Source: Dichotomocladium elegans
Lineage: Eukaryota > Mucoromycota > Mucoromycetes > Mucorales > Lichtheimiaceae
Reading direction: 5' to 3'
DNA length: 64,000 bases
Assembly: GCA_025716815.1 (NCBI GenBank)
Contig: JAIXMN010000014.1
Span: forward strand, 434,001 to 498,000
Below, piece by piece: positions 1 to 11,418 of this stretch; within the stretch, counting starts at the first letter, position 1; every line of letters begins with the position of its first letter. Both the position numbers and the translations under genes were made by a program. The notes under the pieces are model-generated. The model had not been told where the DNA came from, did not search any database, and saw only the letters and a program-made list of their open reading frames with translations.

Positions 1-270
1 GCGAGCAGAGGGACTGTAACTGAATATTATCTCAGCTTCCTTAAGGCTACGAAAGAGGAGATGGATAAGTATGAACATAAGAAGGGGCCATTTTTCGGTA
101 ACGGATAATGCACCTATCCATAAGGCTGAGGATATCTCTACATACATCGAGTGTTGAGGTATCGATGCGTTTATCTTCCACGATACTCGCCCGAACTCAA
201 TCCGATTTCGCAGCTTTGGTCAGTTGTCAAGAGCAAAGTAAAGGCAATAGGTTACCCTTGTTCCATTCTG
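1..270 (+). mobile_element. Tc1/mariner-type transposase, C-terminal relic
   Basis: Reading across frames gives the end of a DDE-family transposase. A stretch beginning GTVTEYYLSFLKAT is followed by DNAPIH (second catalytic Asp, about 107-121), then, after a further frame change, by YLPRYSPELNPISQLWSVV (third catalytic acidic residue, about 180-230). At least two frameshifts separate these blocks and stops interrupt them, so it cannot encode an active enzyme. The window starts inside the element, so the 5' part is missing. Assignment to the Tc1/mariner superfamily rests on the DNAPIH and SPELNPIxxLW motifs. Confidence 0.8.
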
Positions 271-829
271 GAATTTTCTAATATTCAGGATCCTCTGTAG
301 ATAACGATATCAGCCTAACTCAAGTGGCTCGAGAGGAGAGGATATGGGCTTTGGGTAGGACCGTGCGTTGACTGCATCCACCCAGGCCTCCTAGCACGGT
401 TTCGTCAAGGTGCTTTTGTCTCCGTCTGCTACCTCTGTTGCTTCCCCAGATGCTTCTGCTGCTGGTGTTATCGTTGATCTGTCGTTGTCCCTCATCGTTC
501 CTTCCTCCAACCCTTCCGTCTTCGCATCCACCGTCGACGCTCAACAGCTCCGGCTCCTTCCTCCCCTCCCTGTTCCGCCATTGTTACCGCAATAGAACAC
601 CGTGCTACGTTCGGGGTGAATTGAATGATAAGAAGTGGCTGATATTCTCTGTTGACTAACGGCTATGTCCCGGATAATATTTTTGTGTCATAATTTCCCT
701 CCCCTTGTGAAAATTACTTTTGAAAATGATATATCAGTTCTCGTTCTATACCCAAATACATAAGAAGGGTCATGAAGCAGAAAGGATAGCCCTGTACATC
801 TCACCTAGCGCGGCAGTAGCTGAAATTCT
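271..829. other. Repeat-flank DNA without a recognised gene
   Basis: Between the transposase relic and the outer edge of the inverted repeat I see only short open frames with low-complexity translations and a pyrimidine-rich stretch (about 400-590). No splice-linked exon chain and no known domain is visible. It is probably more element debris. Confidence 0.4.
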
Positions 830-2944
830 TGAGAGAATAAAGAGTGCAATTCAACATGCTAACTGCCTGGTTTCTACCATTTATGCACATGCATCCGCGA
901 ATATCAAGCTGAGAAAATTCACTTAGAGCGATTGATTTATTAATACATTAACATAAAACAATACTGTAGAAGGTTGGCCATACAGGTGCCAGAGTGCGAT
1001 TGCCGACGACTGGATCTAATACGACATGGGATCCGATATATGAAAGGAATCTACAGCTACCTGATGCCACGACAAGCGTCCAGCCGGTGGCTGGCGGTTC
1101 GCCGCCCTACAGGTATACAGATACACGTAGACTGCGTCCAGAGAGCCTCACATGTGGCACTCAATAGAACGAAGAGCAGGCCGCTTGAATGCAGATTGCT
1201 ATAAAGCAGGAGAGAGAGTGAGTCTTGCTTCCTCAGAGAAGATGACCTTGCTTCCGAGAGGAAGACGCTCTTGTCTACAAGAGGATGAGGGTCTTTTATT
1301 AGAGCAGAAGAGAGTTTTATTTTGAAAGAAAATGTATCTTTGATTCTATGGCAGAAGGAGTCAGTATTGCCCATAACAGACAGTGACGAAGTGCTTACTT
1401 TGACATGGAAGCAGAGACGGCAGGCAATGGTTGGGATCTAATATGACGTGGCGATCCCAGACATGAAAGGAACCTGGCTGATAGCAGGACTTTCACTGCA
1501 GGAACCTGCTGCAACGACAAGCGTCTAGCCAGTGGCTTGCGGTTTGGCGCCCAACAGGTATACAGCTACTTGTTGACTGCGTCCAGAGAGCCTCACATGT
1601 GGCACTCAATAGAACAAAGAGCAGGCCGGTTGAGTGCAGTACTGCTATAAAAGCAGAAGAAAGAGTCTTGCTTCCCACCGAGAAGATGGCCTTGTTTCCA
1701 AAAGAGGAGAGTCTTGATTGAAGGAGGAAATGGATTTGGTTCTAGAAGAGGAGGAGTTAGACTTGTCCGTAACAAACAGTGAAGAGGTGCTTACTTTGAC
1801 ATGGAAGCATAGACGGCAGGCAATGGTTGGGATCTAATATGACGTGGCGATCCCAGACATGAAAGGAACCTGGCTGATAGCAGGACTTTCACTGCAGGAA
1901 CCTGCTGCAACGACAAGCGTCTAGCCAGCGGCTTGCGGTTTGGCGCCCAACAGGTATACAGCTACTTGTTGACTGCGTCCAGAGAGCCTCACATGTGGCA
2001 CTCAATAGAACAAAGAGCAGGCCGGTTGAGTGCAGTACTGCTATAAAAGCAGGAGAGAGAGTCTTGCTTCCCACCGAGAAGATGGCCTTGTTTCTGAAAG
2101 AGGAGGGTCTTGATTGAAGGAGGAAATGTCTTTGGTTCTATGGTAGAAGGAGTCAGTATTGTCCATAACAGACAGTGACGAGGTGCTTACTTTGACATGG
2201 AAGCATAGACGGCAGGCAATGGTTGGGATCTAATATGACGTGGCGATCCCAGACATGAAAGGAACCTGGCTGATAGCAGGACTTTCACTGCAGGAACCTG
2301 CTGCAACGACAAGCGTCTAGCCAGTGGCTTGCGGTTTGGCGCCCAACAGGTATACAGCTACTTGTTGACTGCGTCCAGAGAGCCTCACATGTGGCACTCA
2401 ATAAAGAGAAGAGTAGGCCGGTTGAGTGCAGTACTGCTATAAAAGCAGGAGAGAGAGTCTTGCTTCCCACCGAGAAGATGGCCTTGTTTCTGAAAGAGGA
2501 GGGTCTTGTTTCCGGACGATAAGACGGCTGCTGCGTCTTTAGGCTTGTCAATATCGGCCGCGCCAAGAAGGTGCTCATTTTGGATCTGGTCTTGATAGCA
2601 TCTGTCTTGCATAGCAGAGAGAAAGAGTATATTGCTTCAGCCGCTCTGATTGCGGCAAAGGACCAAGCGATTACTGCTGCGTTATCATTACAGACTGTGG
2701 AGGTAAACAAGAAGTGAAGAAGAAGTGTGCGGTCCGGTGAAAAAATAGGCATGTGCGTTTTATCAACGAATGTCATTGGTTTAGCAGTACTGGGCTAGCC
2801 ATTTTTCTACCTGACTCGTTCTCACGCCCCCGCTGAAAACTTCCAAGCATGTCCCATTATCCTCAATACAATCGTCCCATTTATCACCGTGCACAAGAAA
2901 TTTACTCCAACGCAAAACCTCGCCCCATCATCGATGGAGATCAG
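830..2944 (+). repeat. Left arm of the inverted repeat (four tandem units)
   Basis: The outer edge is recognised where the sequence around 830-900 matches the inverse of about 4830-4903; the inner edge is where homology ends at 2944. Each unit has a TATA-like CTATAAAAGCAG and a conserved CACATGTGAG palindrome. Open frames inside (for example 1493-1678, 1889-2074 and 2285-2776 on the minus strand) repeat the same translation per unit and look like repeat shadows rather than genes. Confidence 0.75.
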
Positions 2945-3162
2945 CTTCTTTTTCGTAGGATGAAGTACGCAATACTGAAGCGAAAACGAAGCCGCGTGAA
3001 TGCGAGCAGATCACCGTTCCAAAAGGAGTAATGGTCATGAGGAGGTCGGATTCAATCACCGCTTCGGAATGGATGCCGACAGCGCTAGCTGTGGAACCGT
3101 CGTTGGGGTATTACACACGGTCATTTCTGCTTCACTGTTGCCTCTACCAGGACAAAAGGAGA

Positions 3163-4903
3163 CTGATCTCCATCGATGATGGGGCGAGGTTTTGCGTTGG
3201 AGTAAATTTCTTGTGCACGGTGATAAATGGGACGATTGTATTGAGGATAATGGGACATGCTTGGAAGTTTTCAGCGGGGGCGTGAGAACGAGTCAGGTAG
3301 AAAAATGGCTAGCCCAGTACTGTTAAACCAATGACATTCGTTGATAAAACGCACATGCCTATTTTTTCACCGGACCGCACACTTCTTCTTCACTTCTTGT
3401 TTACCTCCACAGTCTGTAATGATAACGCAGCAGTAATCGCTTGGTCCTTTGCCGCAATCAGAGCGGCTGAAGCAATATACTCTTTCTCTCTGCTATGCAA
3501 GACAGATGCTATCAAGACCAGATCCAAAATGAGCACCTTCTTGGCGCGGCCGATATTGACAAGCCTAAAGACGCAGCAGCCGTCTTATCGTCCGGAAACA
3601 AGACCCTCCTCTTTCAGAAACAAGGCCATCTTCTCGGTGGGAAGCAAGACTCTCTCTCCTGCTTTTATAGCAGTACTGCACTCAACCGGCCTACTCTTCT
3701 CTTTATTGAGTGCCACATGTGAGGCTCTCTGGACGCAGTCAACAAGTAGCTGTATACCTGTTGGGCGCCAAACCGCAAGCCACTGGCTAGACGCTTGTCG
3801 TTGCAGCAGGTTCCTGCAGTGAAAGTCCTGCTATCAGCCAGGTTCCTTTCATGTCTGGGATCGCCACGTCATATTAGATCCCAACCATTGCCTGCCGTCT
3901 ATGCTTCCATGTCAAAGTAAGCACCTCGTCACTGTCTGTTATGGACAATACTGACTCCTTCTACCATAGAACCAAAGACATTTCCTCCTTCAATCAAGAC
4001 CCTCCTCTTTCAGAAACAAGGCCATCTTCTCGGTGGGAAGCAAGACTCTCTCTCCTGCTTTTATAGCAGTACTGCACTCAACCGGCCTGCTCTTTGTTCT
4101 ATTGAGTGCCACATGTGAGGCTCTCTGGACGCAGTCAACAAGTAGCTGTATACCTGTTGGGCGCCAAACCGCAAGCCGCTGGCTAGACGCTTGTCGTTGC
4201 AGCAGGTTCCTGCAGTGAAAGTCCTGCTATCAGCCAGGTTCCTTTCATGTCTGGGATCGCCACGTCATATTAGATCCCAACCATTGCCTGCCGTCTCTGC
4301 TTCCATGTCAAAGTAAGCACCTCGTCACTGTCTGTTATGGGCAATACTGACTCCTTCTGCCATAGAATCAAAGACACATTTTCTTTCAAAATAAAACTCT
4401 CTTCTGCTCTAAGAAAAGACCCTCATCCTCTTGTAGACAAGACCGTCTTCCTCTCGGAAGCAAGGTCACCTTCTCTGCGGAAGGAAGACTCACTCTCTCT
4501 CCTGCTTTATAGCAATCTGCACTCAACCGGTCTACTCTTCTCTTTATTGAGTGCCACATGTGAGGCTCTTTGGACGCAGTCAAGGTGTATCTGTATACAT
4601 GTAGGGCGGCGAACCGCAAGCCACCGGCTGGACGCTTGTCGTGGCATCAGGTAGCTGTAGTGAAAGCCCTGCTCTCAGCAGATTCCTTTCATATATCGGA
4701 TCCCATGTCGTATTAGATCCAGTCATCGGCAATTGCACTCTGGCACCTGCATGGCCAACCTTCTATTGTTTTATGTTAATGTATTAATAAATCAATCGCT
4801 CTAATTGAATTTTCTCAGCCTGATATTCGCGGATGCATGTGCATAAATGGTAGAAACCAGGCAGTTAGCATGTTGAATTGCACTTTTTACTCTCTCGATA
4901 CCG
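3163..4903 (-). repeat. Right arm of the inverted repeat (three tandem units)
   Basis: Inverse copy of the left arm with one 396-bp unit fewer. The outermost unit has diverged more than the inner ones (compare the 105-codon frames at 1057-1374 minus and 4337-4654 plus, which differ at several residues). Unequal unit number and outer divergence argue against a simple assembly palindrome. Confidence 0.75.
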
Positions 4904-5202
4904 TGCTAAATACTTGAAAGTTATTCCGTATTTGTTCGGGGCATGCATATCGCGTTCTCTAGATTAATACGCCTGTAGAGTTATTCAGACTACCCATCCA
5001 TATCACCAACGATTATACACTATTTTCAAAATCGAAGTCGCACTCTGTCAGTTCTGAAGTCGCAGGATCGCAAAAACACAATTTTTTTTTGTATGGGCGA
5101 AAGCCTAGTTTATTTGCAACAGACACACGTGCTATGCAGAGGTGAGCTGGGAGTGTGACCAAATTGAGGGGGAAAGGAAATAAAATTCAAATTGTCTACT
5201 AC

Positions 5203-8200
5203 TCAGTGAACTGGCTGTTCGCGAAGAGAACGGTGCCAGATTTTGCGTGCAAAATGGGTGGTTGCAGTTGATGTCATGGGTGTGGAGTCGAATATATGTG
5301 CCCAATGGGCAGTCCAGAAGGCCTGAAGGATGGCGGAAATGAGACGGACCCGGCGATTGCGCTGGGCTAAAGAGTCCAAAGGAAAATCCATTGTCTTGAG
5401 AGCGGTCAGTACAGCCGCATGGTCAGGGTCGGCTAAGTATACCGGGGCCCATAGGTTCTGCCACGTTTGCCATTTGGGAGGGCACAGGAAGAGGAAATGC
5501 TCGGTGGTGTCTTGGGGGGCCCCGCAAATTTGACAGGCCGGAGAGGGCATCAGGGTCGGGTTAAAGAGATGTAGCCGTTCGGACGTCGGAAGGGTGCCAT
5601 GGAGAATACGATACCAGATCTTGCGAACGCCGGGTGAGAGTGGGAAGGACCAAAATAAGCGCCATGCAGCAGGGGTCAACGGTGAGGCAAGGCCAGCGGT
5701 TGAAGCGGCCGCTCCCACCAGAGCACGAAAGCGGCGAGTCGTGAGCGGGGGATGAGTGTCGTCATCGAGGAATGGTTCCAGGAAAGGAGAGGCATCTACG
5801 ATGCCAAATGAGTCGGGAGGCGTTGCATTCGATGGTCTCTGGAGGCAGAGCGGGGCAAAGAAAGGAAGGAGAACAATGCGTCCAGAGATAAGGCCAGCGT
5901 GGAAAAAGGAAGCGAGGCGAGGATGGGAGGTCTCAGTTGGCATCTTCAGGCGCAGATGTTGAAGTGTCGGATCGAAAGTGAACATGTCACCAACGCAGAG
6001 GCGCCGGAGGCCGGGGCGTGAGGGCAGGAAGCCGGGAGCAGGAAACCAAACCGAAGTGAGAGGTAACGCCAGCGCGGTGGCCGAGGAGATAAGAGGACTG
6101 GAGGCGGAGACGGGAAGACTGTCAAAGGCGCGGAAGAGGAGGCACAGCGAAGACGATAAATCCCCCGTGATACCCCGTCGAAGGAGAGGAAACCGGAAGG
6201 CCAGTCGATGGTCATTTGGAACTTCTGTAAGGGCCATCGTGTGGTGAGCCAAGCATGAAGTAACCAGGGAAGGTTCGCAGCGTAGGAGAGGGAGGAGCCA
6301 TCGTAACTGGAGAGCATTTTGTTGAGTAGAGGGGTCCAGGATCCCGAGGCCACCAGTGTCTCGAGGGCGACAAAGGATGGAGAACCGAACCGGAGGATAT
6401 ATGTGATGCATTAAAAAGGTGCTGCAAATGGTTTGGAGCTTCGCCATGAAAGAGGCCTTGGGAAAAGCTGTGACGCGAAGAACATGCCAAATCCGGGAGA
6501 GAAGTAAGGAGTTAAGCACGGTGGCGCGACCCCGTACAGATAAATTGCGTCGCACATGGAGTTGGCATCCGTTGCGCACGGATTCAAGCAATTGTACCTC
6601 AGAGAAATCACGTTGTGCCTGTGAAGAACACAGCGGGAAGCCGAGGTACATCACTGGTTCAGCAGACCGGCGGTCGTGGCATGTGGAGATGCCGAAGCGG
6701 GACAACGTGGGCATCCATCCAGGTTGAGGAAGACCAGAAAGCGAGATGGCCTGGGTCTTGTGGGAATTGAATCTAGCGTTAGAAGCCGCTTGGTACGTGG
6801 AAAGGTGATGTTGAAGGCAGTCCATGTCGCCGGCATCCCGCAGAAACACGATGACGTCGTCGGCATAGGCGAGGAGCTTAACGGGACCGGGAGGCGGAAC
6901 CCGGCAGGAAGGACGAGTCCACGGATGGAGGCCCTGGAAGGTTGGGTCATGAAGGATGCGACGAAGAAGAGGTTCCAGGGCCAAATTAAAGAGGATGGGA
7001 GAAAGAGGGTCCCCTTGCCGAAGGCCCCGCAACTGAGGGAAGGCAGGTGACAGAAAGCCGTTCACATTTACTCGCAGTTGAGTAGAGAAGAACAAATTAC
7101 GGATGGTGGAGACGAGTGGGACTGGGAAGCCAAAATGTTCTAGGACGCGTTGGAGATATTGAGGGTGAATACAGTCATATGCCTTCTCTTGATCCAACAG
7201 GAGGCCCAAGCTCGGGGATTGATCGACGCGAGACTGTTCCATCAAAGTCCGAACCAAGATACCGTGGTCGGCGATAAACCGGCCGGGCATAAAACCGACC
7301 TGGGCCGGGGATATCAAAGCTTGGGCCGCGCGCACCACTCGAGAGTTCAGCAGGCGCGTGAAAATTTTTGCATCACAATTGATGAGTGCGATAGGACGCC
7401 AGTTGCGAAGGGAGGTTAAGTCGCCTTTCTTGGGAAGGAGGGACAGACAGGTTTCCTGCCAAGAAGGAGGGAAAACCCCAGAAGTTAATGCTTGCGCGAA
7501 TACAGAATGAATCAAAGGTCCATAAAGAGGATGTCGAAAGACAAGGTTCCATATAGGGTAAGGGATGCCATCTGGACCAGGGCTGCTATTGCGGGGAGAT
7601 CGTTTGGCAGCGGATTGAATGTCCAGGAGCGAGAACGGTCGGAGAAGGTGGGACTGCGCTGTGGGAGACAGACGAGTATCAGCAGGAATCGCAGCTAAAA
7701 GGTCGACCACGGCTTCCTGGTCGACAGGAGAAGGAGAATAAAGGTCCCCGTAGAAATTGCAAACGGCATCATGCATCGTGGAGATCGTCGCGCAGAGGAC
7801 ACCGGTCGTGGGATGTTGGAACCCTTGGACAGTGCGGGAGGCGGAGCGCTCGCGAATGGTGGCCTTTAAATACCCAGCGGATTTCTCCCCCTTTTCCCGC
7901 CGGCGAACGCCTGCCCGGAGGGCGGATGTTTCGACGATTTCTTTCTGTAGACGTCCAATCTCACGTTCGAGAGGTGGGAGGGCAAAAGACAGGATGTCAG
8001 GATCGCTGCAGTCATGTAATAAGCGATTGCGGCGGCGTTGAAGGTCAGCAAGAGAACTTTTCCGACGAGCCGTTTGAGTCCTACTAAATTGTTTAATGAA
8101 TTTAGTCAATTGAGCTTTCATGGCCTCCCATTGTAGTTGAGGGGAAGACAGTGATTGTAGGCGCGGAAAGAGTGACGTTAGTTGGGACGCGAGTGCTCTG

Positions 8201-8990
8201 CGGAATTCAGGATCGGCAGCAAGGCGAGGGTGGGCACGCCAGAGACCGTGGCCCGTCTTGGGTGGGCCGAGGAGCAAAGTCGCCGAGAGCACGGCATGAT
8301 CTGTCCAGTCTCGGTGTAAAAATTCGGTGGTGGGTTCGGTGATGGAGGTCGAGAGGGTGCGGGCAGAGTAAATATAATTGATGGCGGATCCAGCGGATGG
8401 GCCCCGTCGCCAAGTCAGAGCAGGAATCGTGTCCGGCGGGGTGATGCAGTTGATAAAGCGGTCCTCGAGAAGAGCACGCCACTCAGGAGGGGAACTAAGA
8501 TGCGCGCGAGAACGAAATAGTCGTAGTTGAAGTCGCCAGCTATAATGAGGCGATCTAAAATGGACTCGTTGCCGGAGAATGGGAGGAACGTGAGCAAATC
8601 GCTGAAGAACCTGTGGCGGGCCGACGGACTGGATGCAGGAGCATAGAGGACTAGAACAAAGAAAGCATCGCATCTCCCGGCGGTGTGGTCTACCCGAGTT
8701 AAAAGAGCCCGGTCTGCCTCTGGGATGGGAATGCGGGTGAGGGTGTAGGACGATGAGAGGGCAACGAGGCCACAGCTAGGAGTCCAAAGGGCGGACTGAG
8801 TTTGGAATCGAGTGTTAAAATTGTTGATAATATCGAGAGAAGAGGCGTGTGTCTCTTGCAGGGCGATAAGGTCAGCGTGTAGGTTGAGGCGTACAAAACG
8901 GGTTAGTTCGGTGAGAGAATCAGGTCTGTTGGTTTTCCATAGACCATTGCAGTTCAAGGTAGAAATTTTCAATGAGAAGTTACTTGTCAT
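5203..8990 (-). pseudogene. LINE ORF2: endonuclease-reverse transcriptase, frameshifted
   Basis: The likely start is the ATG at 8990, one base after the ORF1 stop (TAA-T-ATG). The N-terminal domain is an AP-type endonuclease: an ISTLNCNGL opening, LIALQETH, and GDFN at 8526-8537. The frame then changes near 8500-8520 and continues in a 3.4 kb frame that holds the TDHAVL motif of the endonuclease C-terminus. The reverse transcriptase follows, with PGPDGIP, LLDQEKAYD, LRQGDPLSPILFN (about 6985-7020) and the catalytic YADD (about 6856-6867). The C-terminus carries a CxxC...H...C knuckle (CQICG...EHFLFLC) typical of LINE ORF2. The single frameshift separates the endonuclease from the polymerase. 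Otherwise the frame is open, suggesting recent insertion or a sequencing error. Confidence 0.9.
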
Positions 8991-8991
8991 A

Positions 8992-10254
8992 TTATCCGTG
9001 TTTAGTGGCGGTGATCGCTGAACCACCCTTCGGACGAGGGCGGAGGGACTTCAGTACGGCGGGAGTGGTTGGAGCCCGGTCCATTTTGGCTATAAGCGCC
9101 TGTTTCAGTGCTTGGCGCTGGATGTGCGCGGTCTGGCGCTCAGTAAGGCGAGCATCGGGCATTTGTGAGTCAAGATTGGCCGAGACGGGGGATTCAGTCA
9201 TAGAGGCAGCGGAGAGGGCAGAGTCCCCCTCGGAAGGATGATCTTCAGCAACAGGATGGAACACAGATTCGGACGAAAGTGGGGTCTCCTCTGTAGGGTC
9301 CTCAGGAGGCGACAGAACATCCACAGGGATGCCGCCGGCATCAGAGCTGGGCGGAGAGCCCTCCGATTGGGGCAGAGAAGGCGTGACAACTGGCCTTTTG
9401 CGTTGCCGCTTCTCGGCGAGGTCAGTGTTAGATCGTGGGCAATGGGATGCTATGTGCCCTGGCTTTTGGCAGGACCAACAGCGGCGCTGACCACTAGGCC
9501 GTTTGGGGCAATCCTTGACAGAGTGAGAGGTAGCATGGCAATATTTGCAATAAATGCCCATTGAGTTCCATGTGGCATGGAAGCCCACATCCAGACGGTG
9601 ACACCAGGGGATGGTGTGAGTAAGAGCCGAATAAGGTTGGGCGTCCGGGGAAGAGGCCCGATCCAGAACCGCATAGCCAGAGCCCATAAACCATCCCGTG
9701 GAAGGTTCCGTGTAGAGGCCCACCTCTAGGATGCGGCCATAGCTGCTAAGAGTATTCCGGAGGCCAAGGTCGAGTTCAGCCCGGTCGGAAAGGAGGGGTA
9801 GGTCTGAGAGACGAATTTTCACTATATCAGCACTGGCTTCGAGAGAGGGAGTACCAATCACACGAAGTGCGCCATCGAATAACACTCCAACAGAGCAAAG
9901 ACGATCACGAACTGTGTCGTCTGAAGGGACAATCTCGATAAGAATGCGACCGCCCTCATGATGCGGAACTCCAGACTGAACTTCAGGATATTGGCTGGCG
10001 ATACACTTAATGGTGTCCAGAAGGGAACCATGACACTGCGAAACATCTAAAAGAACCGAGCCATCGAGGTTGCGCGACGGGCGCCAGGCAGCGGTTTGAA
10101 TGACCCTGACATCCGACGGAGAGCCAGTGCGGACAGGAGTGGTAGGGCTGGACACCAGGGGAACGCGGGTCGTTTGGGCAATTTGAGCCCAAGAAATAGT
10201 TGGCTTGGAGCCCGGCTTGTCGGGCGGTTTTGGTGAAGTGTCGGGAAGAGCCAT
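8992..10254 (-). CDS. LINE ORF1, zinc-knuckle nucleic-acid-binding protein
   Basis: About 420 codons from the ATG at 10254; the frame stays open to 10362 without an earlier convincing start. Two CX2CX4HX4C zinc knuckles lie around residues 235-270 (CKYCHATSHSVKDC and CWSCQKPGHIASHC), preceded by a globular region and followed by a Ser/Pro/Glu-rich acidic tail with a basic end. By family knowledge such proteins coat the element RNA in the ribonucleoprotein particle. The stop overlaps the ORF2 start region, so ORF2 is probably translated by reinitiation. Confidence 0.88.
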   Translation of the reverse strand: MALPDTSPKPPDKPGSKPTISWAQIAQTTRVPLVSSPTTPVRTGSPSDVRVIQTAAWRPSRNLDGSVLLDVSQCHGSLLDTIKCIASQYPEVQSGVPHHEGGRILIEIVPSDDTVRDRLCSVGVLFDGALRVIGTPSLEASADIVKIRLSDLPLLSDRAELDLGLRNTLSSYGRILEVGLYTEPSTGWFMGSGYAVLDRASSPDAQPYSALTHTIPWCHRLDVGFHATWNSMGIYCKYCHATSHSVKDCPKRPSGQRRCWSCQKPGHIASHCPRSNTDLAEKRQRKRPVVTPSLPQSEGSPPSSDAGGIPVDVLSPPEDPTEETPLSSESVFHPVAEDHPSEGDSALSAASMTESPVSANLDSQMPDARLTERQTAHIQRQALKQALIAKMDRAPTTPAVLKSLRPRPKGGSAITATKHG

Positions 10255-10468
10255 GGCACGACCGCAAAAATACAAATCGCATTTTGCCCAGAAATCTTTA
10301 AGCGTGACGACAAATCGAATGTCACATGCATAACGCGGGAAGATGTCGCAAATCCATCCCATCCTTATGAATTTTCTCTTTATAACTTTTACATTCTGAA
10401 ATGAGCAATCTATTTTTTACGACGATGGCCAAAGTCATGTCGTTGTTGAGCGTGGCTGACCTGAATCT

Positions 10469-10990
10469 ATGGACTCTGTCATTTATGACGAAATGTACTC
10501 ACTTCAATCCGTTTGTTCTTACACTGAATATCTGCGTAGCATATCGTGCAAAGATAACCCTGAGCTTACTGCCACAAACATTCCCAAGCGAAAGGATACG
10601 GACATTCGGATGAAAGAAGCGGGGATCAAGTGCAGTACACAGCGTACATTGACCAAGACAAAGTCAGATGTTTCAAACTGGTGTTTGAGGAGGTATTGAG
10701 TGCATCAGCTGCAGCGAAACAGCTAGGACTCCATGGTCATTCAGCACAGCGATGGGCTTTACAGTACGAAAAGGACCCTGACAGTATTTTTTAAGAAACG
10801 TAGAAGCAGAGGGCCGATCGTGTATTCTCAATGAAGGGCATTTAGTGTTCTAGAATGCAATTGTCGCTAAAAAATAGCCATACTCAAAGAATCCTAATCG
10901 AGAAGAGTAAGTTTATTCTTGGAGTGTGCTTGTCTCTTTGTCAATGAGCCATTCAGCCTGGGGACTGTAACTGCGAAGCTGGTTATCAAA
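10469..10990 (+). mobile_element. Tc1-like transposase N-terminal (HTH) relic
   Basis: A frame-shifted relic. After an opening frame at 10469 the reading moves to one giving KLVFEEVLSASAAAKQLG followed by SAQRWALQYEKDPDSIF and a stop (about 10625-10792), the helix-turn-helix style of Tc1-like transposases. Further on, GGGGACTGTAACTG (about 10960) matches the GTVT block of the relic at position 1, so the middle of the gene seems deleted. It lies just upstream of the Fanzor relic on the same strand. Fanzors are often carried by DNA transposons, but linkage here is only suggestive. Confidence 0.6.
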
Positions 10991-11409
10991 TGGAATAATG
11001 AAGTAATAGCTTTCAGGAGACCCCTGTGAAAGTTAATGTTCTCATTGTAATATTCAGAGAAATTGTTCATTATGTACCTACACTTCCTGAATGTATGGAT
11101 AAGGATGACAGCAGTGTCGTGTTTTGTTGTGTTGTAAGAGACTGAGTGAGTACGAAAAGAAGTACAATCTTCCTACACTACACAAGTACCGGATATATAT
11201 CGGATTATTCTTGAGATAGTCTCTTGGAATTACTTCTTGGAATTGTTTAGGATTTCGTTGTTGATTTCAGACCGCCCTCACGTCGGTAAAACCTCATTAA
11301 AGAACCCAGTGGGGAAAAGACTGTGGAGATGCATCTGGAATATTGCATCATAATAGCTCCATTGTTCTCAACAAGCAGTACTCAAAGTATGAGCAATCAT
11401 TGCTGACAG

Positions 11410-11418
11410 TATAAATAG
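11410..11418 (+). promoter_or_regulatory. TATA-like box upstream of the Fanzor relic
   Basis: TATAAATAG lies about 170 bp before the presumed Fanzor start codon at 11589, with no other gene between. It is the only good TATA match in the 700 bp upstream. Function is inferred from position alone. Confidence 0.35.

Larger units (their letters stand above)
830..4903. mobile_element. Foldback-like element: long inverted repeat of tandem units
   Basis: A giant interrupted palindrome. The left arm (about 830-2944) is repeated in inverse orientation as the right arm (about 3163-4903) around a unique loop of about 218 bp. The inner 500 bp are near-identical: the same 163-codon open frame occurs inverted at 2285-2776 and 3331-3822. 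Within the arms the sequence is a direct tandem array. The landmark GATCTAATA starts at 1013, 1435, 1831 and 2227 in the left arm, and its inverse lies at about 3875, 4271 and 4714 in the right arm, giving a core period of 396 bp. The left arm has four copies and the right arm three. Inverted repeats built of tandem units around a small loop are the architecture of Foldback (FB) elements. No transposase is visible and I could not find a convincing target-site duplication. Confidence 0.7.
5082..10254 (-). mobile_element. Non-LTR retrotransposon (LINE), nearly complete
   Basis: On the minus strand the order is ORF1 (gag-like, two CCHC knuckles), ORF2 (AP endonuclease, reverse transcriptase, C-terminal Cys/His motif), a 3' untranslated stretch of about 110 nt and a nine-base A tail (T-run at 5082-5090 on the plus strand). 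No long terminal repeats are seen. The 5' limit is uncertain. Just beyond the ORF1 start lies GACCGCAAAAATACAA (10259-10274), which resembles GATCGCAAAAACACAA next to the A tail, so it may be an imperfect target-site duplication. Clade (L1/Tad-like) cannot be decided by eye. One frameshift in ORF2 means this copy is probably dead, though recent. Confidence 0.9.

Noticed and set aside
2285..2776. A 163-codon open frame present twice in inverted orientation (also 3331-3822)
   Set aside because: Its identity follows from the inverted repeat, its C-terminal part recurs in every tandem unit, it has no domain, and diverged units break the frame. I treat it as a repeat shadow.
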